DNA from: Antrihabitans stalagmiti
GTDB taxonomy: Bacteria > Actinomycetota > Actinomycetes > Mycobacteriales > Mycobacteriaceae
Length of the DNA stretch: 64,000 bases
Assembly: GCF_016482825.1 (NCBI RefSeq)
Contig: NZ_JAEMNV010000010.1
Coordinates: 124,001 to 188,000 of the forward strand
Reading direction: 5' to 3'
This document shows positions 39,187-54,100 of the stretch, piece after piece (position 1 is the first letter of the stretch; every line of letters begins with the position of its first letter). The translations under genes and the position numbers were made by a program. The notes beneath the pieces were generated by a model. That model made no database searches and was not told where the DNA came from. It saw only the letters and a list, made by a program, of their open reading frames with translations.

Positions 39187-42100
39187 GGGATCGGCACCAC
39201 TGCGAACGTAGTCGGCCAGTGCGTGCAGCGCGGTCGTCCAGTTCGCGGCCAGTTCGCTGACCTCGGCATTGGAGAGCAGGCCGGAGGGATAGGCAAAGGT
39301 CGCGGTCAGCGTGGGTGCGCCGTGCTTATCGGTCACGATCGCATTGATGTCGAGCACGGCGGGTGCGGGCATGGTCGCATTGGCGCGGGCACCGACATCG
39401 CCGAGATCTGTTGGTGTCCAGCCCAGTTCGGACAGACCGACCGGAATTTCGGAACCCGACACACGGCCGAGATAGTTGAAGCTGAGCTGCGGATCGGGAA
39501 GGGCTGCAAGCACATCGGAGGTGTCGGCACCCAGGTGTCGGAGCAGGCCGTAGCCGATCCCGCGCCGTGGCACCGCATGCAATTGTTCTTTCACCGTCTT
39601 GACGGCCTGCGCGAGCTCCCCCGCCGAGCCTTGGTCGACGTCAGCGAGATCGAGCCGCACCGGGTAGACCGAGGTGAACCACCCGACAGTCCTGGACAGA
39701 TCTGCACCCGGGACTGCCCATTCCTCGCGCCCATGGCCTTCGAGCTGTAGCAGCAGAGACGACTCGTCCGCACCGCGCGCAGCACGCCACCGCCGCACCG
39801 CAATTGCGAGCGCGGCAAGCAGGCCGTCGTTGACGCCGCCTCGGAAAACCGACGCGATACCAGTGAGCAGCGCCTCGGTATCCGCGGCGTCGAGCTCGAC
39901 GCAGACGTGCTCGACGGTCTCGATCGTGTCGATCATGGGATCGAATGCACGCGAGCCGAGATCGGGATCGGAACCGGCCGAGACGTCGCGCCAGTGGTCG
40001 AGTTCGGCCAATGTTGCAGGGTCCACGGCAAGATCGGCGAGCGAGTGCGCCCATCGCCTGAAGGAAGTACCGACCTCGTCGAGAACCGGAGCCGCCCCGG
40101 ACCGAAGCTGTGCCCACGCCGACACGAGATCGGGCACGAGAACCCGCCACGAGACCCCGTCGATCACCAGATGATGCGCGACGACGACAAGGGCGCCCGG
40201 TTCGTTGACAGGGTCGAGCCAGACGAACTGCAGCATCCGACCCGCTGCGGGGTCCAATCGGTCGAGGGCGCAATCGACTTCGACCCGCGCCGTCGCGGCG
40301 ACATCGCCACCCTGCGCGAGTTCGCAACGATGGACGAGCGCATCGACGTCGACGGTTCCCGCTGCTGCCACGTCGAGCTGTGCCTGCTCGCCGTTGCCAA
40401 CGACCCGCGCGCGCAGCAGATCATGGTGGTCGATAACCGTACGCAAGGTTGCGACGACTCCGGCCCTGTCGATACCGGTCGGCAACGAAAGCGCGACCGT
40501 CTGCGCGTAGCGGTCGAAGTGACCACGAGCGGTCATCAGTCGCATGACGGGTGTCAGTGGTAGCGAACCGATACCGCGACCGGGAAGCTCGTCGAGCACC
40601 GGCACAGGGTCGCCTCCGGCACGGTGCGCGAGAGTCGCCAATGCCGCAACCGACTTCTGTTCGAAGACATCGCGGGGCGAGAAGACGATTCCGCGGGCCT
40701 TTGCACGAGAGACCAACTGGATCGACGCGATGCTGTCCCCGCCGAGCGCGAAGAACGAGTCGTCGCGACCCACCCGCTCCACGCCTAGCAGCTCGGCGAA
40801 CACGGCCGCGATCGCCGATTCCGTTTCGCCCTCCGGCGCAGTGAACTCGACTGCCGCAGTGACGAACTCCGGAGTCGGGAGCGCGTCGCGGTCCAGTTTG
40901 CCGTTGACCGTGACCGGTAGCTCATCGACGACGACATAGGCGTCGGGCAGCAGCTGCCGCGGTAGCGAATCTTCGAGACTTGTGCGCACAGCCGCCGAAT
41001 CGACTGCAGAACCAACGAGATACGCGGCGAGGCGTTGACCCAGCGGCGTCGCGTGCACGAGCACAACCGCCTGGCGAACGCCCGGTGAGCGAACCGCGGC
41101 GGCTTCGATTTCCCCCAACTCGATGCGATGGCCACGAATCTTGACCTGGCCGTCACTGCGGCCGTGGTAGACGAGCTCGCCTTCGCTGTTCCAGGCGACG
41201 ACGTCACCTGTGCGGTACATCCGCTCTCCCGGTTCACCGTACGGATTCGCGACGAAACGCTGCGCACTCAACCCACGGCGGCCGTGGTAGCCACGCGCCA
41301 GTCCAGGACCCGCGACGTACAGCTCACCGACAACACCGACAGGAACCGGGAGCAACCGCGTGTCAAGAACCTGAACGCCGAACCCATGCACGGGGATACC
41401 GATCGATACCGGCTTGCCGGCGGAAAGTTCTGCAACAGTGGAGATATCGGTGGCCTCGGTGGGTCCGTAGCCGTTCAACATAACGCGACCTGGCTGCCAG
41501 CGCGCTACGAGTTCCGGGGTGCACGCCTCACCGCCGACGCCGAGTACCTCGAGCATCGGATGCGCGTCGGGTGCGATCGTCGCCAGCACGGCAGGTGTGA
41601 TCAACGCGTGGCTGACGCTTTCCCGATCGAGCAGTTCCGCAAGCGCATCGCCGCCGACGGAGGACGTCGGCGCAATCACCAACGCGGCGGCCGCCGACAA
41701 CGCGGACACGATTTCTCCGACCGCCATGTCGAAGCTCGGTGATGCGGTGTGCAGGAATCGCGACGAGGAGTCGATGCGGTAGCGCACACGACGTTCGGCC
41801 GCGAGGTTTGCCAATCCGGTCCCGGTGACGACGACGCCCTTCGGCACGCCGGTCGAGCCGGACGTGTAGATCATGTAGGCGGCATTGTGTAGTCGCGCAG
41901 GCAAAATTCGGTCGGCATCGGTGATCGGATCGGTTGCTGCCGAGGCAATCTCGTCGACGATGTCGTCGAGAACCAGCCACGTCACCGAATCGGGCAAGCC
42001 GGATCGCAGTTCTGCGGTGGTGATACCGAGCGCAGCACCCGAGTCGCCCAGCATGTGCGCAATGCGCTGCGCCGGATACGACGGATCGACCGGGAGGAAC

Positions 42101-45100
42101 GCGGCGCCGGTCTTTGCCACCGCCCACACCGAGCGAACAGAGTCAAGACTACGCGGAAGAGCTAGTGCCACAAGCATTTCCGCTGCAGCTCCGTGGTCGA
42201 TCAGCACCCGGGCCAGCCGAGTCGTCCATTTGTCGACTGCTCGGTAGGTGAACGTCTCACCATCCCATACGATCGCCGGACCGTCAGGGTTTGCAGCGAC
42301 TGCGGCCGCGACGAGATCGGCAAGCGACGCGGGCTCGATCCCTCGCGGTCCCAACACCGGCACCAGGGCAGTTCGTTCGTCGAGGCTGAGCAGGTCGATA
42401 TCGCCGACGACGATATCCTGCTGTGCCGCAACAGCTTCGACGATGCGAACGAATCGGTCCACGAATGCGGCCGCCGTGTCGCGGTCGAATAGATCTGTCG
42501 CGAAGCGAAGCGTCCCGGCCAAGCCCATGCCGGGCGCTGACGCCTCGGCCATGGTGAGCGCGAGATCGAATTGGGCGATCTCGGCGTCGAAGGCAAATTC
42601 TGTCACCGTCAGACCGGGCAGCTCGATAGCGTCGGCTTGCTGATGCTCGAATGCAAACGCCGCCTGGAAGAGCGGCGCATGAGATTGTGATCGAGTCGGT
42701 TGCAGCGCGTCGACAATCCGCTCGAACGGCAGTTCCGCGTTGCCGAACGCACCGAGATCAACGTCGCGAACCTGCGCAAGCACGTCCGAGAACCGTTCGG
42801 CACCATCGATGTGCGTTCGAAGGACGAGCGTGTTCACGAACATGCCGACCACGTCGTCGAGTGCTCGCTCACCACGGCCCGCGACCGGGGTACCGATTGC
42901 GATGTCCGACGTTGCCGAAAGTCGAGCCAGGGTGACCGCGAACGCAGCGTGCAGGACCATAAATGTGGTCGCGCCCGCTGCTCGCGCGAGGTGTTCGAGG
43001 CGTTCCGTCGTCGCTGGATCGACGACGAATTCGACAGCCGCTCCACGATGCGATGCAACCGGCGGGCGGGGGCGATCGGACGGCAGTACAAGAACTTCGG
43101 GAAGCCCCCTCAGAGTGGCTTTCCAGTAGTCGAGTTGTCGGTGTGCGATCGACGTCGGGTCCGCGTCGGATCCGAGCACCCGGCGCTGCCAGATCGCGAA
43201 GTCTGCGTACTGAACCGACAGCGGCGCCCAGCCTGGCTGCTGCCGTCGTACACGCGATTCGTAGGCAACCACGATGTCGCGAGCGAGCGGTGCCAACGAG
43301 ATTCGGTCGGCGCTGATGTGGTGGACGACCATGACGAGGACGTAGTCGGTCTCGCATCGGAACAGCGCGCCTGCGATCGGGACCGTTGTCGTGACGTCGA
43401 AACGGCGACTCACGACGTCGAGCGCTCTCCTCGGCAGTTCGTCGGTCGATACGTCGATCGGATCGAGTTGTAGTGCAACCTCTTCGGCCGAAAGGATTCG
43501 CTGCACGGGACCGTCACCCACATCGGGGAACACGGTGCGCAGCGCTTCGTGTCGTTCGAGCACGTCACCGACTGCGGCTTGCAGCGCAACGATATTCAAG
43601 CTTCCGGTCAGGCGCAGCGCCAGCGGGATGTTGTACGCGGCTGATTCCGGCTCGAACTGGTTGAGGAACCACATTCGAGTCTGGCCGAGCGAGAGCGGGA
43701 TGTGTTGCGGGCGAGGGCCGGCAACCAACTCGACCCGCTCACCACCCTCAGCAGCATCGACCGACAACTCATCGATCAACGCAGCCAATCCCGAGACCGA
43801 CGGCCCATCGAACACCGATCGCACCGCAACCCGCACACCCAACGCCGCACCGATCCGCGCAGTGGCCTGCGTCGCAACCAACGAATTGCCACCCAACGCA
43901 AAGAAGTCGTCGTCGACACCCACCCGGTCGATACCCAACACCTCCGCGAACACCCCGGCCACCAGAACCTCCGACGCCGACACCGGCGCCCGGAACACCC
44001 TCGCCGCAAACACCGGCAGCGGTAACGCCTTCCGATCCAATTTGCCCGACGTGTTCAACGGGAACTCCTCGAGCACAACCACGGCGCTCGGCACCATATA
44101 CGCCGGCACCACCCGCGCTACCCCCGCAACAAGATCCGACGGATCCGGCACCACCCCTGCCTCGGGCACCACATAACCCACCAACTGGTCACCGGACTCG
44201 GTCGCCACAACCGCAGCCACCGCCTGACGCACCGATACCAACCCCGACAACGCCGACTCGATCTCACCCAACTCGATCCGCTGCCCACGGAACTTCACCT
44301 GAAAATCGCTACGCCCGACATAATCCAACACACCGGACCCGTTCCAGCGCACCACATCCCCGGTCCGATACATCCGCGAACCGCCACCACCGAACGGATT
44401 GGCAACAAACCGATCCGCCGACAACCCCGCCCGACCCACGTACCCACGCGCCAACTGCACACCGGCCAAATACAACTGACCCGACACACCGTCCGGCACC
44501 GGCCGCAACCGGGAATCGAGCACGAACACCTGCGTGTTCCACTCGGGCACCCCGATCGGCACCGATCCACCATCAGCGACAGCCGGCGAATAGGTCACCG
44601 ACACAGCAGCTTCGGTCGGACCGTACAGGTTGTGCACCGCAGCCGAACACACCGACCCGAACGCCGACACCGTCTCCGGCGGCAACGCCTCACCGATCAC
44701 GAACACCAACCGCAACGACGACAGCAACTCCGCATCCGCCACCCCGGCGAACACCGACAACCCCGTCGGCACGAAATCGGTCACCGTCACACCATGAGCC
44801 GCGATCGTCTCCGCCAGATACTGCGGATCCCGATGCCCATCCGGTGACGCCACCACCACCGACGCCCCCACCTGCAACGGCAAGAAATAGCCCCACAACG
44901 ACACATCGAACGTCGTCGCCGTCTTCTGCAAATACACATCCGACTCGACAAGCCCGTACTGCGCACCCATCCAGGCCAACTGATTCACGATCGCCGCATG
45001 CGAAACCGCAACACCCTTCGGTTTACCCGTCGACCCCGACGTGAAAATCACATAGGCCGGACTATCCCCCCGCACCGCACCAAGACGCTCCGACCCGGCA

Positions 45101-48100
45101 ACCGGCACCGCCGAAAAACCAGACAGATCAACGACATCGATCTCCACCACCGGAACCGAGCCAAGGCCCTCGACGCGATCCCGCGACGTCGTCAACACAC
45201 ACACCGGAGTGGCAGTCTCCAGAATGTGGCCAATCCGATCCACCGGATGATCCGGATCCAACGGAACCCACGCACCACCGGCCCGCACAATCGCATACAT
45301 ACCGACAACCAGATCCAGCGACCGCCGAATCGCCAACCCCACCAACGACTCCGGTCCGACACCACCCTCGATCAAAAACCGTGCCAACCGCGAGACCCGC
45401 CCGTCGAACTCGGCATACGTCAGCGACAACCCACCGAACCGCAACGCAACAGCACCCGGCGACTGGGCAACACGCGCCTCGAAAGCGTCCAACAACATCA
45501 CATCCGACACCACCGCGTCCGTTATGTTCCGTGCGAACGTAGCCTCGACCTCAGCCGGCGCGAGAATATCGATATCACCCACTCGCACAGCAGGTTTGGC
45601 CCCGACGGCGGCGAGTACGCGTTGCAGTCGAGATACGAGGTGCATTGCGGATCGCTCGTCGAAGAGGTCCGTCGCATAGGTGAGAGAGGCCGCGATGTCG
45701 CCGTCCCTCGGCGTCATCGTCAGGTGCAGATCGAAGGCCGAGACGGGATTGTCGGCCTCCAATGCGGAGATGGTCAGGCCCGGCAATTCGAATGTTGTCG
45801 GTGCCATGTTCTGAAACGACAGTGCGACACCGAAGATCGGATGCCGAGCGGTCGACCGACTCGGATCGAGCACCTCCACCATCCGCTCGAACGGCAGATC
45901 CGCATGTGCAAACGCACCGAGATCCACCTCACGCACCAGTCTCAACAACTCGGCAAACGACGACCCACCATCGACGCGGGTCCGCAACGGCAACGTATTG
46001 ACGAACATCCCGACCACGTCATCGAGCGCCTGCTCACCACGACCCGCAACCGGCGTCCCCACAACCACATCGTCGACAGCACCCAACCGCGCCAACAACA
46101 CCGCAAAAGCAGCATGCACAACCATGAACAACGTGGCGCCGTTCGCGTTCGCCACGGACTGCAGTTGCCGATACACCGCCGAGTCGATCTCGAAGTCGAT
46201 CTCGCGAGCCTGGAAGCTCTGCTGTGCAGGCCGCGCCCGATCGGTGGGTAGTTCGATTGACTCCGGGGCATCCGCGAGAGCTTCTCGCCAGTAATGAATT
46301 TGACTCGAAACCAGCGACTCCGGATCGGTCTCGTCGCCGAGAACGTCGCGCTGCCACAGACTGAAATCTGCGTAGTGCACGGTGAGCGGTTGCCACGCAG
46401 GATCGGTACCTGCCGTGCGCGCCGAGTAGGCAACCATGACGTCGTGTGCGACCGGACCCAGCGAAAAGCCGTCAGCAGCAATGTGATGCAGCACGACGAA
46501 CAGAATGTGGTCGCCATCTCGCAAGGCGTGCAGGGCGACCCGCACGGGAACCTCGACGCTTACATCGAAGGATCGACCTGCGAGACGCACAAAGAGTTCG
46601 TGTAGTTCGTGTTCACCGACGGCTTCCGAACCGAGTTCGATCTCGACAGCGTCGACAGGCAATACCTCTTGCCACGGACCGGTGTCACTGTCCGGATACC
46701 GGGTTCGCAGTGTTTCGTGGCGCTCGATCACGTCAGCAACAGCACTCCGCAGCACCGCGGGATCGAGATCGCCCGAGAAACGCAGCGCAAGCGAAAGATT
46801 GTTGGCCGTCGACGTCGGGTCGTAGCGGTTGAGGAACCACATGCGGGTCTGTGCCAGCGACAACGGAACCCGCAGCGGACGTTCATACGCCGCCAATACC
46901 GGCCGATCACCACGGCCCGAATCCGCCACGACCGCAGCAACACCAGCGACCGTCGACGCATCGAACAACACCCGCACACCCAACGCTGTGCCCGCACGCT
47001 CGTTGATCCGACTCACGACCCGAGTCGCACTCAACGAATTGCCACCCAAAGCGAAGAAGTCGTCATCGACACCCACCCGAGCCACCCCGAGCACCGCACC
47101 GAACACCTCCGCGACCAACACCTCCGAATCCGTCCGCGGCGCAACGAACTCCGCCACCACGAACACCGGATCCGGCAATGCCCGCAGATCCACCTTCCCC
47201 GCAGCAGTCATCGGTACGGACTCCAGCACCATCACCGACGCCGGCACCATGTACCCCGGCAACACGCGCTCACACTGCGCACGCACCACATCGACATCCA
47301 CTGACAACCCTGCCGCCGCAACAACATAGGACACCAGCGCCAACTCGCCACCAGCGCCGGCACGCGCGACAGTCACCGCAAACGCAACGGCAGGATCCGC
47401 CGACAGCACGGCATCGACCTCACCCAACTCGATCCGCATACCCCGGATCTTCACCTGAAAATCGCTGCGCCCCACATACTCCAGCACCGGCACACCACCA
47501 GCACCGCCAATCTGCCACCGCACCACATCACCCGTGCGATACAACCGCTCACCGGCAGCGAACGGATCAGCTACGAACCGCGCCGCCGTCAACCCCACCC
47601 GATCGTGATAGCCCCGAGCCAACCCCGGCCCACCCACGTACAACTCCCCCGCAACACCCGCAGCGACCGGACGCAACCACCGATCCAGCACAACCGCCCG
47701 CGCACCCGCCAACAACGACCCGATCGACACCACACCCGCATCGACCAGCGGCGACGTCATCGTGATCACGATCGTCGATTCCGTCGGACCATAGCTGTTG
47801 AAAAACCGAACCCGAGAACCGAACCGCGCCACCAGATCCGGCGGACACACATCCCCGCCAACCACAACAGCCTCCAGCTGGTCGAGCACGTCGGCATCGA
47901 CTGTGCCCAACACCGCCGGCGCCGACACGATGTGACTCACCCGCTGCGCCACCAACAACTCCGTCAACTCCGCACCACCCACCACACCCGGATCGGCAAC
48001 CACCACCACCGCACCAGCAGAGAACGCCACCACCATCTCGAACACCGACGCATCGAAACTCGACGACGAAAACCGCAACACCCGCGACTCCGCCGACACA

Positions 48101-51100
48101 CCCAACTCCGGCCGCGCAGCCGCCGAAAACACCGCCAACCCCGCGTGGGTGACGACCACACCCTTCGGCAACCCCGTCGACCCCGAGGTGTACATCACAT
48201 ACGCCGCATGATCGACCCGCAACGACGACGTCCGCTCCCCATCCGACACCGGACCGCAACCCACACCCGAAACCTCATCCAACACAACATCATCCAAGTG
48301 CTCACCCGCCAGCACCAACCACGACACCGACGACGGCAAACCACCCCGGCCCGCCGCATCGGTCAACCCCACCACCACACCCGAATCCACAACCATGTGC
48401 TCGACCCGCTCGCGCGGCAAACTCGGATCGACCGGCAGGAACGCGGCACCCGACTTCGCCACCGCCCACACCGCGACAATCGAATCCACACCACGCGCAA
48501 AAGCAACAGCCACAACACAATCCGGACCCACACCGTGACCTATCAACACCCGAGCAACCACATCGGACCGAGCATCCAACTCCGCATACGACACCGACGT
48601 CCCACCCGACACCAACGCCACACCACCAGCACTGGCCACCACGCCAGCAGCAAACAAGTCCGGCAGCAACACCGGTACCACTCCCCCCGGCCCCACCGCA
48701 GGCACCAGGCCAGCCACCTCGGTATCGGACACCTCGTCGAGGTCGATGACCCTGCGGCTGGAATCGGCGACAACATCCTGCAGAATCCGTGCGAACCGCT
48801 GCGCTACAGCTTCTACGGTCGACCTGTCGAAGAGGTCCGTCGCATAGGTCCACCGGCACGACGCCGCACCGGTTTCCGACAATGTCACCGTCACCTGCAA
48901 ATCGAACTTCGCAACCACCTCTTCGGCGTCCAACGGCTGCACCACCAAGCCAGCCAACTCCACCCGCGGCGCAGGCTCCTCCACCGACAACGCAACGACG
49001 AACAACGGATGATGTGCCGTCGACCGCCCTGGCGCCAGCACCTCCACCACCCGCTCGAACGGCACATCCGCATTCGCAAACGCCGAAACATCCCCATCAC
49101 GAACAACACCCAACAGATCGGCAAACGTCGACAACCCGTCCACCCGAGTCCGCAACACCACCGTGTTCACGAACATCCCCACCAGATCGTCCAGGACGGC
49201 CTCGCCGCGACCCGCCACCGGCGTCCCCACCGCGACGTCCTCACCACCGCTCAACCGCGCCAACAACACGACCAACGCCGCATGCACCACCATGAACGGC
49301 GTCGAGCGCGACGCCACCGCCAACCGCCGCACCCCATCGACAACGTCCGCATCGATCCCCACATCGACACTGCCACCACGACCCGACCCCACCACCGGAC
49401 GCGCCCGATCGGTCGGCAACTCCAACAACTGCGGAACGCCCTCCAACGCACCCCGCCAAAAATCGAGCTGACGCCGGTGCCTCGAACCCTCACCCTCCTC
49501 GGCACCGAGCACGGCGAGCTTCCACAATGCATAGTCCGCGTACTGCACCGCCAACGGTGCCCACCGAGGAGCAGCTCCGCTCGACCGCGCCAGATACGCA
49601 ACCATGACGTCGCGCGTCAACGGACCCATCGAAAAGCCGTCCGCAGCAATGTGATGCACGACCATGACGAGTACGTAGTCGTCAGGAGCGCTCCGCAGCA
49701 GCGACACGCGCAGCGGCACCTCGGTGGTGACGTCGAAACCTGTTGCCATCACCGCACCGACGTGAGCTGCCACCGATTGCGGAGCCGCCTCGATGGGTGC
49801 GATCGACCCATGCGGCGACGCGCCATGTCGGACAAACTGTTCCGGGCCTTCAGGGGAATCCGGATAGACCGTGCGGAGCACTTCGTGGCGCTCGATCACA
49901 TCGGCGATCGCTGCATCGAGGGCACCGACGTCCAAGGCTCCCGTGATCCGGAGCGCCGCGGCGATGTTGTAGGCCCCGGAGCCGGGGTCGATCCGGTTGA
50001 GCAACCACATACGTTGCTGTGCAGGCGATAGCGGTAGGCGATCCGGCCGAGCGCCCGCAGCAAGGGTAGGTAGGTCCGCTGCCTTTTCCGCCGCGTCTGC
50101 CAGCGCGGCCAAGCCTCGAACGGAGGGCGCGTCGAACAATTGGCGGACACTCAGTTCGATGCCGAACCGCGCATTCACACGCGCGATCACCCGGGTGGCC
50201 GTCAGCGAGTTCCCGCCGAGTTCGAAGTAGCTGTCGGTCGCGCCGACCGCGGCTCCGCCGAGGAGTTCGGAGAAGATATGTGCGACGTCGACCTCGGCCT
50301 GCGTCGAGGGCGCAACTGTGCCTGCAACGGTTCCGACAGGGTCGGGCAAGGCCGACCGGTCGAGCTTGCCGTTGGGCCCCAACGGCATTGCATCGAGAAC
50401 CACGAACGCGGTCGGCACCATGTACTGCGGGAGAGTAAGCGCCGCGTGGTCAGCCAACTCGTGCGTATCGATCCGAACCCCGGCGCGGGCGGTCACGTAG
50501 CCGACCAGTCTGTCGTCGCGTACGACGACGACCGCGCCGACAACGCCGCCGAATTCCGTGAGCACGGATTCGATCTCGCCGAGCTCGATACGCTGGCCAC
50601 GCAGTTTGACTTGGAAGTCGGTACGGCCGATGTAGTCGAGTTCACCGTCGGCGTTCCAGCGCACCAGATCGCCTGTGCGATAGAGCCGCTGCCCGTCCGC
50701 GAACGGATCGGCGACGAATCGATCCGCTGTCAGATCGGGACGACCGACGTAGCCACGCGCGAGTTGTGCTCCGGCCAAGTACAACTCACCGGGTGTGCCG
50801 ACCGGAACCGGCGTCAACTGCCCGTCGAGGACGTAGACCTGTGTGTTCCATACCGGCGCACCGATCGGCACCGGTCCGGTGTCTGCTGGGTCCGTGCGGT
50901 GGAACGTGACGTCGACGGCGGCTTCGGTGGGACCGTAGAGGTTGTGTAATTCCGCATCGAGGACACCGTGCGCACGCTCGACGGTGCTGCGCGGCAGCGC
51001 TTCGCCACTGGCGAAGACCTGCCGCACCGAGGCGCAGTCGCCGGCAGGAGCGGTCTCGAGAAATACGTCCAGCATGGACGGAACGAAGTGCAGGGTCGTA

Positions 51101-54100
51101 ACTTGCTCTTTCGCAACGAGATCGGCGAGGTAGCGGGGGTCTCGGTGGCCGTCGTGCTCGGCTATCACGACGCGGGCGCCCGTCAGCAACGGCCAGAACA
51201 ATTCCCACACCGACACGTCGAAAGTCGCGGGCGTCTTGTGCAGGACGACGTCGTCGGTGTCGATCGGATAGCTGTCCTGCATCCACAGCAGACGGTTGAC
51301 GATCGCGCCGTGCGAGACCGCCACACCTTTCGGACGGCCGGTCGAACCCGATGTGTAGATCACGTAGGCGGCATTGGCGGGGGTCGGTGGGATGAGGGGC
51401 GCCAACGATTCCGCACCCGCCATCACGTCGTCGAGGTCGACGGCTGTGTTCGCTGCCAGCAAGTCGGCATCCGCGCGCGAGCCCAGGACAAGATCGGGCT
51501 CGGCACTTTCGAGGATGTGCACCATCCGGGCGGTCGGTTGCGTCGGGTCGATCGGGACGTAGGCACCACCGGCGCGGACGACAGCATGAATGGCGATCAG
51601 ATAGTCGAGGCTGCGCCGCATTGCTATTGCGACGAGCGACTCCGGACCGATCCCACGCGAGGCAAGTTGGCGTGCAACAGCATCGGCCCGCTGTGTGAAC
51701 TCGGCGTACGTCAGCGATATGTCGTGATCGAGCACGGCGACAGCGTCCGGATGCAGCATGGCGGCTGCGTCGAGTAGATCGACCAACGTGGACTCAGGGA
51801 CCGCGGATGCTGTGGCATTCCACTCGTGCAAGACAAGTCGGCGCTCGTCGGAATCGATGATGCCGATCGAACCGACTGTGGCCGTCGGTCGTGACACCAT
51901 CGCGTCGAGCACTGCGGCGAATCTACGGCCGATGATCCGTGCCGCATCGTGGCCGACGACGCCGGGAGCGTATTCGAGGGTGATGCGCAGCGTCGGCTCC
52001 AGCGTCACCACGACGGCGACGGGATAGTGCGTCGCATCCGCGACGTCGATGCCGGTGACTCGCATACCTGCGAAGTCGGTGTGCTCGTCGAGACCCGCCC
52101 GATCCACTGGATAGGACTCGAACACCGTCAGTGTGTCGAAGACAGCGCCTGTTCCGATCCGAGCCTGGATGGCGGCGAGGCCGATGTGGTGGGCATCGAG
52201 TAGTTGTGCCTGTTCGATTTGCAGTCTGCTGACGAGTGCGCCGACCGGTTCGTCACGATCGGTCCGCACCCGAACAGGAATCGTGTTGATGAAGAGTCCG
52301 AGCGTCTCACCTGCGCCTGCGAGCGCAGCGGGCCGGCCGGACACGGTTGCCCCGAAGACGACGTCGTCGCGAGAAAGCAGACGCGCAAGCAGTATTCCCC
52401 AACCGGTCTGTACAACGGTGTTGACCGTAGCCCCACTCGATCGGGCGAGTTCGGCAAGCCCGGCGACAACCTCGGCCGAGATCGGAATGTCGTGCTCGGC
52501 GGGAACCGCCGCTGAGCGAACATCGATATCCGGAACGAGCAACGTCGGACCGTCGACGCCGTCCAGTGCGCGCGCCCAGTCGTCGAGAGCGGCATCCGAA
52601 TCCTGCCCGGCGAGCCACTGCAGATAGTCCGAATAGCTCGGTGCAGCAATCGGTATCGAAGCATCCGTCAGATAGAGGACGAGCAGGTCCTTCACGAAGA
52701 GTGGCATCGACCAACCGTCGAAAAGAATGTGGTGGTTCGTGATCACGAGGGTCGCGGCCGCACGATCGGAGGCGTCGCTGTGCCGAACGAGCACGAACCT
52801 GATGAGCGGCGCCGTCGCCATGTCGAACCGCGACGACCGTTCCTGTGCCGCGACCACTCGGGCGTCATCGCCATCGACCTCACGCCACGGCACGTCGAGA
52901 TCACCAAGAACGAGCTGAGCCGCAACACCATCCGCGTCGTAGACGAAGGCGGTCCGCAGTGTGTCGTGCCTATCGAGCAGACGCTGCGCCGCACGATGCA
53001 TTCGGGATGCATCCACATTCCCGCCGAGTTCGAGCACGATCTGGCCGACGTAGACATCGACGTCCGCCGAGGTGAGCGTCGCATGAAACAGCAGACCCGC
53101 CTGCAGTGGCGCGAGCGGCCAGATATCACGCAACTGCTCGAACTGCGCCTCCCACAGGTCTATTCGCGTCTGGTCCACCGAGACCAGTGGGACGTCGGAC
53201 GGAGTCAAGCCGCCGGCAATGCCCGACGCGGTGTGCGCGACCAAGCCTAGTAGGGCAGTTCGCCACAGTTCGGCGAACTCGGTGACCTCGTCGTCGCGAA
53301 GCACCTCGCGCGGGTAGGCAAACGACGCCGAGAGTCGATCGCCCTCGACAACCGCGGCGTTGATGTCCAGAACGTAGGCGACCGAGAGGTCGGCGCCGCT
53401 GCGCCCGTTGAGATCGATGTCCGTGCGGGGCACCCATCCGGTGCCTGCCGGTAGCGCCGCGAGCCCGGGGGCATCGATTCTGCCGAGGTAGTTGAAGCTG
53501 ATCTGCGGTGCCGCAAGCCCCGCCGCCTCATCGTCGAAATCGGAACGTGCATAACGCAGCAGACCGAATCCGATGCCGCTGCCAGGTGCCGCGCGCATCT
53601 GCTCCTTGACCGCTTTCAGTGCGCGACCGGCATTCGCGCCGCCTACCAGTGCGTCCGCGATCTCGATGTCGGACAACGACAATCGGACCGGGTAGGCGGC
53701 GGTGAACCAGCCGACCGTTCGCGACAGGTCGGCACCCGGCACCACCGTTTCGTCGCGGCCATGGGTCTCGGTCGTCACGAGGATCGGATGGTCGGGTCGC
53801 CACGACGCGAATGCGATTGCAAGTGCGGTCGCCAACACGTCGTCGACGCCGCCACGAAACGATTCCGGAACGGTCGTGAGCAGCGCCCGCGTCACGTCGG
53901 GTTCGACGTCGATCCGCATACGTTCGACGCTCGACCCGGTGTCGGTCGGCTCGAGCGGTCGGGACCCGAGCGGCGTCGGCGCGCAGTCGAGCGTCGCAAT
54001 CCAGTGCTCGCGTTCGCTTTCGACGTGTGCTGCCAGATCCGCGAGCGCGTGGGCCCAGCGACGCATCGACGTTCCCACCGGTGGCAATGTGGGTGCCTCG

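Noticed and set aside
43716-46884. Calling module 4 serine-specific
   Set aside because: Although it shares DVW at the start of the code with module 2, three other code positions differ, so the serine call is not supported.
47605-50031. Plus-strand open frame of 808 codons inside the NRPS region
   Set aside because: It is produced by the G/T-rich coding strand of modules 2-4; the translation is mostly Arg/His/Thr/Pro with no domain.
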